From: Melampsora larici-populina 98AG31 | Taxonomy: Eukaryota > Basidiomycota > Pucciniomycetes > Pucciniales > Melampsoraceae | Direction: 5' to 3' | DNA length: 64,000 nt | Assembly (NCBI RefSeq): GCF_000204055.1 | Contig: NW_006768779.1 | Location: 1,537,620 to 1,601,619 of the forward strand | Part shown: positions 33,346 through 45,295 of the stretch, piece after piece | How the letters are laid out: every line of letters begins with the position of its first letter | Numbering within the stretch: the first letter of the stretch is position 1 | Made by a program: the position numbers and the translations under genes | Notes under the pieces: generated by a model | Database searches by the model: none | Seen by the model: the letters and a program-made list of their open reading frames with translations, nothing else | Told to the model about the DNA's origin: nothing

Positions 33346-33500
33346 TCTTGACTTCAATACCTCTTCACCGCCCTACCAACATTCACACTCAACCAAAAGT
33401 CACAATCTAAACATCCAATTCTCACTACTTGAGTATATCACAACGAAAACCCACTCCACCAGCTATCCCTGCCTACTAAATTTTCCAACTAGTCCACTAA

Positions 33501-35314
33501 ATGGACCCAAGCAACGACGAGTATGTTTTTCCAGTACCTGGTATCATCAAAATTTATCACAAAGATTGAAGGAGGATGGACAAATATGTGTCAGACTTTC
33601 CAGCTACGCACCACGGATATCGAATGTGGATTGGTAACTCACAAAAGAAGAGCAGTGCAGTATCACACTACGAATGCTACCGCTCAGGCTATCCCTCTGG
33701 TCGATCTGCTCTCATAGGAACAACAAAATCAGCTCGTATTGGATATCCCTTCAAACTAGACACCCGATATCTTTATCATTCATCATCATGGATCCTCATT
33801 CATACTCACCTCGGTCACAATCACCTGCCCGATCCCCAAGTCAAACCTCACAAGAAGCATAAAGACCCCAATGCTGGACCCATTCTAGCCCCAGGAGTTG
33901 TTCTTGATGAGGACACAGGATCAACTTCGCTTGAACCAGCAAATGTAATAACACAGTAAGCAATTTAACATTTCGCTGGATCAAACAAAATGATAAGAAA
34001 CAAACTTACAACCTTGACCCTACCTTTATGTTCAATAGTATGAATTCAAAGATTGAAACCCACATGACACCTGAAGGAGCCAAACCACTGACAACCACAA
34101 CCAAATTGTAAGTAAATCAATCACAATTTCAGAAAAATAAGGAAAAAAACTTACATCCTTGATTTTTACCTTGATGTTCACCAGTCTGAAAACGCAAGTC
34201 CAACCTACCTTAACAGCAGTCAGTCATCTTCAATGTATTTATCTGTTAATCCAATACAAAACCCACCTTTAGAATCGACTCTAATTCTTATCTTCCATTC
34301 ATTTCAGACACCACGTGGCACCACTCATCCATTGATCAATGAAAACATCAGACAGCCCGACCAAGATCTTGGGCCATTGTCCAAAACTCTTAAATGTACT
34401 CCACCTCGACACCGGTACTATGACATTGAAGCCAAACTCAACACGCTTGACTCTCTTGAATCGACACTTTCAATGCTCCGGGCCCAACTCTGCGCTATGG
34501 CGCCACATCGACGACAGGCAGTTCTAACAAAACTCCACACCATCATCCGTAATGAAGGCATGATAAACGATGAATGCAAATTACCTACGGCATTCCTGCC
34601 AGAACCCCCTGCGCCGGTACGTAGAAATACCTTCAATGTCCAAACAAAGATAACAAACTGGCAAACTGAACTTTCCATTTCAAACACATGTAGACTCTGT
34701 TTCACGATTCAGTAAATGACACCTTGATCACACCTCACACCTCACCAGCACGAGCCCTTCAAGAGCTTTCAGTAAGCATTGATTCAAGTGGAATCTATGT
34801 GTGCTTCACTGATGATACTCTCATCCCCTCACTGGAATGTACGTAGGTCGAGACGCTGTTTGAACAGTTGTGTGGACCATCCGAAGTTACAACCTCAACA
34901 TTCAATTATGAAGACCTCATTGTATCCCAGCCCGTACATGAGGCACAGCCAACGGTCAATAGTACACCTGACGACTCACCAACACATCCTTCACCTCCAA
35001 AGATTACACTCCACAGCAAAACCCAAGACCCACACAAAAAACAGCCTGCACATCTTGAATTAGTAGCATCAGTACCACTGATAGCAGCACCACCCTCGCA
35101 CCCAGTATCTTCACTACCACCCACTACTAGTCCACGCGGCACCCGTAAACGTACCCGCGAGGCTGGATTATTCCAAAAGCCTAGTGTGATCAATCCAAAC
35201 CTACCTGCCCTCCTAGCAAAGTACCGCCTTCACCCTTGGCTGAAACCTTATGTCAATGACGTAAGAGAAGTTAAAGGTTCCGACCCTGGAAAGTTGATTT
35301 CTGTTTTAAGTTGA
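33501..35314 (+). pseudogene. MULE-associated protein with FAR1-type zinc finger, truncated
   Basis: ATG 33501 (MDPSNDE) is followed by a GTATGT donor and several later exons. The 33576-33955 exon carries a FAR1/WRKY-GCM1-like fold: YECYRSGYPSG, a KSARIGYPFKL segment where the usual cysteine (IGCPF) is tyrosine, WILIHTHLG and the HNHLPDP histidines. A later exon (about 34310-34615) encodes a helical segment with YDIEAKLNTLDSLESTLSML. The last (34855-35314) is Pro/Ser-rich and ends NLPALLAKYRLHPWLKPYV. In rust relatives such an end is usually followed by an OTU-like cysteine protease or MULE catalytic part, which is absent here. FAR1-type fingers accompany Mutator-like transposons, so this is read as a truncated MULE gene. 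The missing zinc ligand and the abrupt end support pseudogene status. Confidence 0.55.
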
Positions 35315-35339
35315 CTTTTATCCAAAATTCAACTTAAAA
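35304..35339. repeat. Hairpin at the end of the MULE-like gene
   Basis: TTTTAAGTTGA (35304-35314) and TCAACTTAAAA (35329-35339) are inverted repeats with a 14-nt spacer. They occur exactly where the MULE-like frame breaks off, so they may belong to an element end inserted there. Confidence 0.6.
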
Positions 35340-35686
35340 GTACATAAAAGTTCAATTTTGTTTGGCATCCAAAAACTGGTTGATCATTCCAACCCTTCAA
35401 GGACCACTTTTTCTTTAACTTCCACTTTTCTTCATTTCATTTCTAGTTCCAGAACCACCAATTGCTTTACTTCTTTACAAACAATTTTTTGTCTAGGCAT
35501 TCAATCAATTCCTGGATTGATATACAGCTGTTTCAAGAAAGGTTGACAACTTTCTTTGGAGAAAGTTGTCTCCACAGCGGGTAAAACCCATTGGAAAATG
35601 TTTCACAAAAGATCATAAATATTGTTTGTCTTGCAAATCCAAATACATCCAACTACTTTTCTAGATGTTTTAATGACATTGGATTA

Positions 35687-35862
35687 CAGTCTAACCCGCG
35701 CAAATGCATAACTTGGGTGGAAGGCTCTTGCTATGCATTTTGACGGGTTATGCAATTCCATTGTCAAATGTGGCAGTAAAAAGTATCAAACTTTAGGATT
35801 TTTTCTATGCATTATCACGGGTTATGCAGTTGCGCGGGTATGCATTTGCGCAGGTCAGACTG
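35687..35862. mobile_element. Second MITE of the CAGTC family (176 bp)
   Basis: The ends are CAGTCTAACCCGCGCAAATG and, inversely, CAGTCTGACCTGCGCAAATG, flanked by TA on both sides. As in the copy at 29511-29976, the interior is made of TGCATAA and CGCGGGTTATGCA words. It is shorter and more diverged at the ends than that copy. Confidence 0.85.
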
Positions 35863-36196
35863 TAGATTGTTTCCTTATCATGGCTTTTGGACGTGGTGTT
35901 TAAAGATGAGAGATGATGAAACAAGTATCAACAGTGATATTGGACAACAACGTTGAAGTGATTCAAAGATAGGCGAGGGGTATAGAAGATGCAACATGTA
36001 CGTTTTGAAAAATACAGTGAGTGGATTGAGATTTCTTTTTTACGACAACATTGATGTGAGTTAAAGTGTGGATATGAAAGATGCAACTTGTACGATTTAA
36101 AAAAACGAAAAAAAAAAAAAAAGATTTTGGGTCAGAAAAGTAGCTTATTGAAAAAATAATGAAGTAATTAGCTCTTTATCATAAGTAGCAAGATAA

Positions 36197-36221
36197 GCTA
36201 CTTATGGGTCCCATAAGTAGC
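36197..36221. repeat. 12-bp-arm palindrome, AAGTAGC type
   Basis: GCTACTTATGGG and CCCATAAGTAGC flank a single T. Around it (36130-36330) the words AAGTAGCTTA and TAAGCTACTT recur, as in terminal regions of hAT- or Harbinger-type MITEs. The hAT relic starts just downstream. Confidence 0.7.
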
Positions 36222-36413
36222 ATTGAACAGTTTCAAAAAGTCGATGCCAAACGGACTTTTTGAAATTTGACTTATGAAAGTCAACAACGTAAGTAGCTTA
36301 AAATAAGCTGTACCAAACATGCCCTAAGTCTATGTTGGTTCAATGTTGTTGTCACAAAATGGGGCTCAATGCACTTGGAATGAAACCAAGACGCATTTGA
36401 CATAGCGCCTTAG

Positions 36414-37796
36414 GTGGATTTCCTCCGGTTGAAGTCCTGGCCGTTATTGATGAGGAATCAGATGAAGATTCCAGAGCTGAACTTACTAACAGCTCTGGAG
36501 CTGAAGACTCATCTTCTGATGAAGATGATTTTGATGTTCAATCTGATGACAATCAGAGCAGCAGTAATTGGGATTCAGATTTGGGTTCCAACTCTGATGG
36601 GGAGGAGGAGGATCCGGAGCAGGAAGACAAACCGGAAAACTATCAAAACTGTAAGACTGCTTACTTGCTTGGGGACACATACATGAAACAGTTAAGTAAA
36701 GATGTAAGTTACATTGTCATCTTTTCATCCTTTCATTTTCATCTTTTTCATTGTTTCATTTGCATTGTTTCATTTACTTTCATCATTCCTCCTTTACTCA
36801 ATTGCCTGCCTTATTTCATTGACCTACATAGATGGACACGGTTAACAAGAAGCTAACTCAATCCAGTGGCCATCGGGCTGATTTCAATCAATGCTGTGAA
36901 AGAGACAATGTCCAAAAAAAAACTAGATGGCTTACCTGCCCTCAAAGCTCTTCTATCTGGCCATGGAATCCAATGGGGTATTTGTGCTGAACAATGGGAA
37001 CATATGTGGGAAGCACAACATGTATGTCTTTTACTTTCACTCTTGTGAAACCTTGTGCTTTGCTAATAAGTGTCTTTCTTTTCAGTTGATTGATGGGGTA
37101 ATGAAAGAGGACTTAGCGGAGGTGCACTCGAAGAAGCGCCATTCACAAAAGGATGGCAAGAAATACGGTTATTTTGAAGAAGTTGTATTTTTGGTGGCTG
37201 ATTGGCAAGCATTGAGGGATATGCTGGATATTGTTACTGTAAGTCTTGAAATATTGAATGATCTTAACTTGGTCATTGATACTGATTCCATCACACTTAC
37301 TTTGTAGCCATACAAGGTTTTGACTCGGGAGATGGAAGGTAATATCCCCACTGGCTGCATGGTACTGGTCAAATACGTTCAGCTCAAGGCAAATATGGAA
37401 GATCAATTGAAAGTTATGCACTTGAATGATCCACTTTACCCAGTGGTGGACGTCGCATTAGGGAAGATCAAACTCTATCTAGAAGAAGCACTTGCTTGTG
37501 ACACATTAGTCCTTGCCGCGGTATTTCACCCTGGTTTACGTCTTTGTTTTTTCTCTCATACATTTGGCAAAGGTTCTTGTGAGCAAGACCAAGCCAAGGC
37601 GTTATTAGAAGTAGAATTTAAGAATGAGCGTCAGAATCAAGAAGCTAATACTCAAACTCAAGATCAAGAAGAACCTGTCACCACATCTCAAGCTTCAGTT
37701 GAATCACCTCCCAGTATATTTTCACCCAGATTTCTTGATTTTTACAATGAGGTATCAACTTGTTATGATCCAATTGACATGTTCCCGGAGTCGTGA
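36414..37796 (+). pseudogene. hAT transposase, central part
   Basis: The region starts with an acidic stretch (about 36440-36640: AEDSSSDEDDFDVQSDD, SDGEEEDPEQED). It continues with LPALKALLSGHGIQWGICAE (about 36927-37015), an EVVFLVADWQALRDMLDIV exon, and, after an intron ending near 37307, LTREMEGNIPTGCMVLVKYV, PLYPVVDVALGKIKLYLEEA and LACDTLVLAAVFHPGLRLCF. The MEG--PTG and ALACD--VLA---HP patterns are typical of fungal hAT transposases. The coding frame shifts between the segments at about 36.83-37.0 kb, and the C-terminal dimerisation domain is absent after the stop at 37796. A different hAT C-terminus is present at 59.7-60.2 kb. Called a truncated relic. Confidence 0.75.
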
Positions 37797-39409
37797 AAGG
37801 TCTCACAATATGTCACAGATTAGAGAACAACCACTTTGTACATCCACGTTGTATGACTGCTCTCTTTTTCCTCATACAACAATCCACATACCAAACCAGA
37901 CTCTTGGCAGAACAGAACCACAACCCCCGTCCCAATCCCCCAGTGACGGTGTGGAAATCAAAATGTCATAAGGTTTCAATCTTCAAGTCTACAAAATATC
38001 TACAATTTGAATTTCTTTCAAGAATTTACTCAAGACTTTTCAGATAATTCAATGATATTGTTGAGCTCTCAGCCTCTTTATACTCAACTCTCCTTTTTTG
38101 TAGTTACTTTTATCATCAACACATATACATCAATGTTCTGTGTTTTAACTTACAAATCAACAAAAGATATCCATAAGATGAAACACATAGAGAACAGAGT
38201 CAATATTCAATCCATTCTCTCACAATGGCACTCTCAATCAGATTATTAGTAATATTCATTTCATTTCATTATAGCTTTTATTCTTTGATTACAGTTTATG
38301 ATAAGGCACATTTGAAGATATAAGAAATATTCAAATAAGACAACAAGTTACAGTAGATACATACCTAAATCATTACATTTAACCACAAAGCGGTTCGCTT
38401 ACAAAACTCGACAAAATCCACCATTAGCGTGATTTTTGAGTTTTGTCCATAGTCAGAAACCTTTCATCACAAATCAATCTGCATCCACTGGCATGATCAG
38501 TCACGCCATCAATTTCAAAGCCAATCATTCACACGCCGTGTTGCTCTGCCTCACATCAAAACCGATCTGAAACTTGTGAACTGCACTCAATCTCACAATG
38601 CCTAACAAATGCATCTCCTTGGCTCCACCGACATGAACAAAATATTTCAGAATCAATTGTTAGCTCCAATACCCACAGACAAGGATTATCAAGATTTGAA
38701 TTTTCAGTGTGAATTCAGGAAATCTCAATGTCACCGAAGTCAACCAATCTTAGCCTCTCATTACCAACAATCAGAAAATTGCACAAAACAAAACAAATTC
38801 AAGTGACCCAACATGTTGATTTAGGTGGGTTTTCCTCAAACCGTGGATCATCCTCATGGATCACAGCATCTACCGGATGCATCACCAGTCATCATTCATA
38901 CAATTCAATTTAAGCTGAAATTTGGAGCCCACCAAACAATTGTTTCAACTTTTCCAGCGTTGCCGACGTGGTATGTTCTTTTCTAGCTTTTTTCGTGTCT
39001 TGTTTTTTTTTGCAAAATATAGACACATGAGATAATCTGACAATGTATCTCTTTACCTGTCTATTTACAAACCTATTGAAAATAACCTAACCACTCCTAC
39101 CTCAGTATCCATCTTGCTTCCATCTGAAACATCCAAGAATTGTAAACTTCCTAACTCGGAAATCCAATCAACCTCAAATATCAAAAGCAGGCCGAACGTC
39201 TTCGGAAATTGAACCAAAATCTCTCTCGACTCGACCCGGCCTTGAATCTGATTCTAACGGTCTGACGACTGATTGATGACCCATCTCAGCAGAATAAAGG
39301 TTGCGACACCAAAATACCACAATAACAACACGCTCAATAACAATGAAAAATGGATTCAAAAGGTACAGTTTTTCTAATTCTCTCCTTGTCTCTGTTATCA
39401 AGGACATTT
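37797..39409. other. No recognisable gene
   Basis: Only short ORFs without motifs. The missing hAT C-terminus was looked for here and not seen. Confidence 0.4.
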
Positions 39410-40400
39410 ACAAAAATGAAGGTAGGAGAACTGTTCTTTGTCTCTGTTATCAAAGAAGTCATGACCAACTAACAAAAACCCGTTTTATTCAATGAATGAC
39501 ACAATCAAAAGAAAAAATATAAGAAAACTACTATGATTACCCCTCAGATGGATCACAAAAAAATAGAACACACGCCAATTCCACACACAGACACAAACAC
39601 ACAACTCCTTAAGAGAAATTACTTGATCCCTCTCTCCTTCTTTCTCAATTTTGACTCCATCTCCAATCGGACTTCCTTTCTCAAATCACGTCAGTAAGTT
39701 TTCTAATTCCTTCTCCACTTTCTTTTCTCCATATTCTTTTGTCTCCACCATCACATTCTTCATTTCAGTTATCTAAATTTCGATTCTGGACCTTTATTTA
39801 AGTAAGTTGTTTTATCTATTTGTCTTTGTTTGTTCCTCTGCTGACTCATTTAATTCTTCTTTGTAGATTGATTGACTAATTTTTTCGTTCAGTAAGTTAA
39901 TTTCAATTCTTTTCTTTTCTTATTGTTCATTCTCTCGTTCATTCTTCCACACTAACTTGATCTTCTTTCTTGTTTTCATTAGTCTTAACTTCAGACCTCA
40001 AAATCGAACTTATATTCTGTTTGTATTTCAATTATGAGCTTTGATTCATTATATTTGATTTTAGGTTCTTCTTGTAAGTAAGTTTCTTCATTTTGTTTGT
40101 TCTTCTAATTGCTCATCTACTGACTATATCTTATTTATTTTGATGTCTTTCATTTTGCTTCTAGGTCTATTCAATCAGTTGAAATGGAATAAATTCTATC
40201 GGACTCTTCTACCTCGATCACCTCGATCTCTATGTCTTCATTTTGATCTTCACCTCCTCTCTTCAACTATACCCTTGAACCAAACTCACTCAGAATTTCA
40301 ATATAGGCTTGATCGCACTCCTAATTCAGTATCCAATTTCGATCCTGAGCACTGATTAAATCAAGGATTCACTTTTGATGTTGATCTCTGTACCTAAGTT
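39410..40400 (+). repeat. Dispersed repeat, copy A: chain of intron-like units
   Basis: Five GTAAGT-type donors (near 39692, 39801, 39893, 40078) and acceptors (TTTCAG, TTGTAG, ATTAG, TTCTAG) alternate with tiny putative exons such as one containing TTTCGATTCTGGACC. Polypyrimidine tracts fill the intervals. The segment TTTGTCTCTGTTATCAAAGA near 39430 and the CCTCAAAATCGAAC word near 40005 recur in inverted orientation at 50.0-50.95 kb. This suggests two copies of one repeat, possibly a spliced non-coding transcript or a retroelement leader. No protein is supported. Class unknown. Confidence 0.5.
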
Positions 40401-40487
40401 TATTATTTCATTTCATCTTTGATTTCATTTATGTTTCTTTTCATGTCTGTAAAGCTTTCATTTCATCAATGTGAAATGATTGAATTA

Positions 40488-40725
40488 TGGTTCTCAAACC
40501 TGTGCAAGAAATGTGCAAGACCGACGTGCAAGATCCGTGCAAGATTTCTTGCACCAATCTTGCGCATTAAATTTTTTGACGACCCCAGCTATTTTGTTCC
40601 AACTGGTACGAAAACCGTGCGAGACCGACGTGCAAGTTCCGTGCAAGTTCCGTGCAAGTTCTATTCATGTCTTGCACAGAAGTTGCTCGAAACTTGCACA
40701 AATTTTTGCATAGGTTTGAGAACCA
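40488..40725. mobile_element. TA-flanked MITE with TGGTTCTCAAACCT ends (238 bp)
   Basis: TGGTTCTCAAACCT (40488) and AGGTTTGAGAACCA (ending 40725) are perfect inverted repeats, each bordered by TA. Inside, GTGCAAGA and CCGTGCAAGTT words are repeated, including GAAATGTGCAAGACCGACGT near 40506 and GCGAGACCGACGTGCAAG near 40619. No ORF belongs to it. TA targeting suggests a Tc1/mariner-type family. Confidence 0.8.
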
Positions 40726-40727
40726 TA

Positions 40728-43700
40728 AATGTAGAATAGAAAATAAAAAAATGAATTGAACTGAAAGTTTGTGATCTCCTCACATTTTCTACTGAGCTAT
40801 TAAAATTAAGAGAGAATATGCTAAGCCTTGATATTACCAATGTGAGAATGATGGTAATGTAAAAAAGAGCTGTGAAAGAATTCGCTTTCCACAACGTCTG
40901 AAGGGTTTTAATCCTAAATTTCTCAATAATTTGGTCAAAAGAATTCAGCAAATTTGATTGTTTTCTGTAGCAAACAATTGACACAAGCCTTGCATAGTCA
41001 GGATCTTTCCTATAACAAGTGCAAGACCAAAAGCAGAAGATAGTGAAAAATTTTGATTGATCCAGGTGAGTGATTGATTGATTGATTGTTTTTTTTAAAA
41101 CCGGTGAACCTGCCTCAGCAAAATGAGATAACAAAAACTGCCCAATTTTATTGTTGTCTCTGATTAGCTTGAGGGCCTGTTTGATTTGCGTTCATACAGA
41201 TTCTTCAAGCCCTTTGCTGGCCAATTTATATTCAACTATTGCACCTGATTCTCGCTATCAGCAGCTTCTTCCGTGCCCTTGACCTTTGGCTCCTCCTCTT
41301 CCACAATCTCTTCCAACATAGTTTTCCAGTCACTATGGAGGAATTTGAGTTTCTAGGGTTTCAGATCAGGCTCAGGATGGGAAACGGTGTTGATCAAGTT
41401 ATTGATTCAAAGAAACTAATCAACATTCATTTTAATTCCTGTCCCAATGTCAAGACAGGGATCTTGAATCACATAGTCCGGACTGATATCAACTTTCCAA
41501 CATCTACATACATTCAACCATTTTTGAAAGGATTTTACATGATTTAATTTTACAAACATCTTCAAATGAAAATCAATATTATCTTCATTCAAATCAATCA
41601 TCGAAACTAGGAATGCAAAATTGATCATGAATCAGTTCATTCTAGACAATCTCAAGATCATTATGCACCTTCTTGTGAAGTCTTCTAACGTCGACCCTTC
41701 TCTCAGCTACCTGTGACTTTTCAAGATTTTTTCAGTTACAATCAGATCTCACTTATAATTAAAAAATCAAGATGTTTTTGATTAAATAAATGTAAATTCG
41801 TAAAACCCCCCACCTTGAAGCAAGTACTCAGCATTTATGCCTCCCCTTAGGGCTAGACACATAAGTGCTGAGTTCCGCTTGAAAGCCGGAGGCTACAAAC
41901 CTACATCCACCATGACACCCCTACTGTTTCAGCCACCGATGGTCGTAAAGACGACTTCCTGGTTTGCTGTTGAGGGGTGTGGGGATTCACTTTCCCCCTC
42001 TACGGCCTCCCTTTTTATACTCGCTTTTCCGCCTTGCCCCTCAACTCACTCGACATCGATTCCCTTGGTCACTGTTTGCATTTGGGCATCTTCCTACCTC
42101 TGTCAATTTTTCATTCTAACTGCTTGTGTACTTTAATTGCCAACCTCGGCCTCTCTTTCAACTGTTTTTGGTAGTTCTTCCATACCTCCCAAATGCCTCA
42201 AGATTCACAATCGCGTCATCATGTCCATTAATGACACCACTATCGTACTCTAATTACCAATCTCGGCCTCTTTCTCAACTGTTTTTGGAACTTTATTGGC
42301 CACCAACATTCAACCCAATATGCCTACTGCGTAATGTAACAGTCTAAGTCTAATTCCGTCTTAGTAAGTCCTTTTACTCAACACTCACTTATTACTTTCT
42401 GCAGCTCTGAATAACACATTTGGCATCTTTTGTTTTATCTTCAAAAATTCACTTTGGAGCCTTTACACTTTATCATCTTGAGCTCTGCCCGTCACGTATC
42501 CTCCGGAGTCGGACGGAGCATTTCCACTCCCCTTGGCTTCCTTTAACATGTACACCGTCCAATTTACATTCCCGACGATATGCGTAATCTCCAGTACGCC
42601 TATATCAGGACACTTTCAGTTAACACCTGTCATATCACTACACAAGTACGTAATATATCAATGTACATCTCATATGTATTTGCCAAAAATTTACAAATTG
42701 ATGTTGCCTTTCCGCTTAGTAAAGCTCTCTACTCGACTGTTCCTCGTCAACTTCGCTCAATACGCCCTTGGCCTGCTTCCTCTATGTTCATGATTTCCTT
42801 ATTCGATCTCCTAAACCAAACCTCGTCAGTCTCTTTCTAACTCTTTACGGTAAACGATCATCCATTCAAACTCTGTCTCAGTCTCCTTTGTTATGCACAT
42901 CCCTTCACTAGCCTGATGACATACCCATCAAAATAACTACCATACCACCACATTATCCTTTACCATCTCATATGTCAGTACTTAAATCGTTAGCAACTTC
43001 ATAGGTTTGTTACAAGCAGTGTCAAACTCAAACGCTTTTGTTCATTGGTTCAACTGTGCGTTTGAAAAAGTTAAAGGGTTTGTTAAAAGTATAATTGAGT
43101 TTTATGATCGATTTAATATACTTTCAAAACATATTGAACTGATCTATTGTTTAATTAAAAAGAACAATGATGAAGACCAGGAGGTTTTAGGTTCTTTACA
43201 TTTCAGTTAATGAAGGTTAACCATTTATCTCCTTCTTTCAGATCTTTCACGGTCTTGTTGCCTGATTTGACGTTTTTACGTTTGTAGGTGTCTTTGTTTA
43301 GCCGTGAGTATTACAGAGCTATCGAGTTATCTAATCTTGATTTGATTAAAATCAGTCATAAAGTACGTTTTCCATTCTACTTGATCTTATATTTCTTTAC
43401 TCATTAAGTTTATCTTTGGGTTTTTTTGGGGGGTTTAAGAATCATCCAATTGATTATCCAAATCATTTGATTCAGAATTATTTTGCTGGGATTATTCAAG
43501 CTTTAAATTGAAATTATAAACATTCGATTCAATTACTTACAATTGTAAGTTTTCATCACGAAAAAAAGAAAATTCCTTCAAAATAAACCCCCCCAAAAAA
43601 ATTGAATCAAATCGTATCAAAACAAATCAAACTGTTTTTTCTGATGTTTTCTTCAAGAAATTTGGCATCAGGCTCAACTAATCCACGACCGATCAAATCA

Positions 43701-44249
43701 TTCCTAAGCCACGGATTTACGGCTACACCTACGCCTCATTGTACTCATTACTACATGTCAAGCTGACCTCCAGTACCTTCCCATTATTGTTTACCGTATA
43801 TCACTCAACCTGTGACACCTTGTTCCTTGCCTCAATTATTGCCTCAATCTTATTACTAAGACTTTTTACTATATATGAGTCTCTCCTCTGTCTTACTTCA
43901 CCTCATTCTCACATTGTGTAGCACTCTGCTTCAATATTACACTTTCAAACCAGTCACCTTATTCTTGCTATCCTTGAGCTTTTATTCATTTCTTTACATC
44001 TATTATCAAGTAGGGCTAAACATATGTAATGTAAATTCTTTCATATGTTCTTTCCTTGTTAGTATGTAATGGTTCTTTTGAACAACCCCTTTTCTTTAAA
44101 TTCTCTCAAGTGTTAATCAAATCATTTTGTTCTTTTGGATAGTTCTCGTAGAGCAGTAACTTATCCCACAAAGTTGAAAATATTTATTATGTAGCATTTG
44201 ATCACTAAAGCAATCATTGATTTTGCTCATAAAAGATGGTTGACTTGTC
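40728..44249. other. No recognisable gene; small repeats
   Basis: This long AT-rich stretch holds a GATT microsatellite (41068-41089), a hairpin (ACTCAGCATTTATG at 41826 with CATAAGTGCTGAGT ending 41873) and a 117-bp tandem duplication (listed separately). The 41.8-42.5 kb part resembles an LTR or leader in its composition, but no paired copy was found in the window. Confidence 0.4.
42129..42290. repeat. 117-bp tandem duplication
   Basis: A segment TACTTTAATTGCCAACCTCG at 42129 recurs as TACTCTAATTACCAATCTCG at 42246, each followed by a CCTCT...CAACTGTTTTTGG block. Only the first roughly 45 bp of the unit is clearly duplicated. Confidence 0.7.
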
Positions 44250-44450
44250 TTACAAAAACTTTAACAGCTGGTCATTCGAATGGAGGCCATATGTGTTATT
44301 GACTTGCTGTAGAATTAGGATCAAGTTTGATTTCAGGCGTAGCCATCCATTGCGCAAATCTACATACTCTTGATAACTCAGATTGTAATCCTACTCAATC
44401 TGATGCTATTCTGTGTTTTATTATCAATGGGACAGCAGGTTAGCAAACCT
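44250..44450 (+). pseudogene. Alpha/beta-hydrolase fragment (GHSNGG nucleophile elbow)
   Basis: The frame reads TLTAGHSNGGHMCY, a stop, then LAVELGSSLISGVAIHCANL. G-H-S-N-G-G followed by a Y-LA-EL helix and a hydrophobic strand is the serine-nucleophile elbow of esterases of the PHB depolymerase/feruloyl esterase type. An in-frame TGA sits between the two halves, and no His or Asp catalytic region is recognisable. It lies about 850 bp before a Helitron-type 3' end. Family placement is tentative. Confidence 0.45.
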
Positions 44451-45268
44451 TTCTTTATTCTTTCATCTAATTCAAATCATCTAATGAATGTTTATGTTTA
44501 CTACAATTTGGGAACTTGTTTCATAATTCTATTAAACCATGGATAGGAGGAATAGTTAGTTTAGGTAGCCAAAAAGGAACAGTAGGAGGTAGAGGATCAC
44601 ATCAAAGTGACTTTGATAACTGACATCCAGTGAAGCTTTGTATCAAACCCAATAGCCAAGAGGTGAACTTTTTGTGGAGTCAGTCCGTTGGGATCTTTTC
44701 CATCAGAAGAACTTCCAGTGATATGAAAGTTAAGTTTGAGTATGTTTTCATAAGTAACTGAAAGGATTCTCTTTGGATTCCATGTCACATGAGATTCTGA
44801 GTGCATACTCTACCACTCTTATTATTGTAATAAAGTTGGGGTAACGTTGTTCTAAGCCAGGAGTTTTAGTAGTCTGAAGATGAATGTTTCCCACACTGAA
44901 GCATGGCTAGCAGATAGCATACAGACAATTAATATGCCTGTGTTTCTTGAAGTCCGGCTCAAGTACAGAAAAATTGAAGGAAACAAAGTAAGAAATCCTT
45001 GTTGTAAAAATTTGTTCTATGAGAATCTGGTATCTGCTTTCATTGCATGACAGAACAAAGGTGTTGAATCAGTGAATTGTATTAGTTTTGATTTTGTAAG
45101 TTTTCCAAAAGAACCTATTCAATTCCTTACGCGCCTCTTGAGTTGAAGATTTTTCAGTCCAGATTATTTATGGGTTAGTTGAGCAATTCAATAATTGTTC
45201 AAAGAGTTCATTTATGCTAAAGATTTATAAAGCTGAATTCTATGTATACCATAATCTTATTAAGCTCA
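44451..45268. other. No supported gene
   Basis: There is a 69-codon minus-strand frame (44597-44806) with an extended NPKRILSVTYENILKLNF segment. It is not recognised and is not supported by splice sites. It may be part of the cargo of the putative Helitron ending at 45295. Confidence 0.3.
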
Positions 45269-45295
45269 AGGCGGGCAGGCCCGCCTATGCTCTAG
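45269..45295 (+). mobile_element. Helitron-type 3' terminus (hairpin + CTAG)
   Basis: A stem AGGCGGGC/GCCCGCCT (45269-45286, 2-nt loop) is followed 5 nt later by CTAG (45292-45295) and then T. This is the canonical Helitron 3' end: GC-rich hairpin, short spacer, CTRR, insertion before T. The corresponding 5' end was not located. Two similar ends lie at 49406 and 50014. Confidence 0.6.

Noticed and set aside
41826..42400. Solo LTR
   Set aside because: Composition is suggestive but no TG...CA borders with a target duplication were found.
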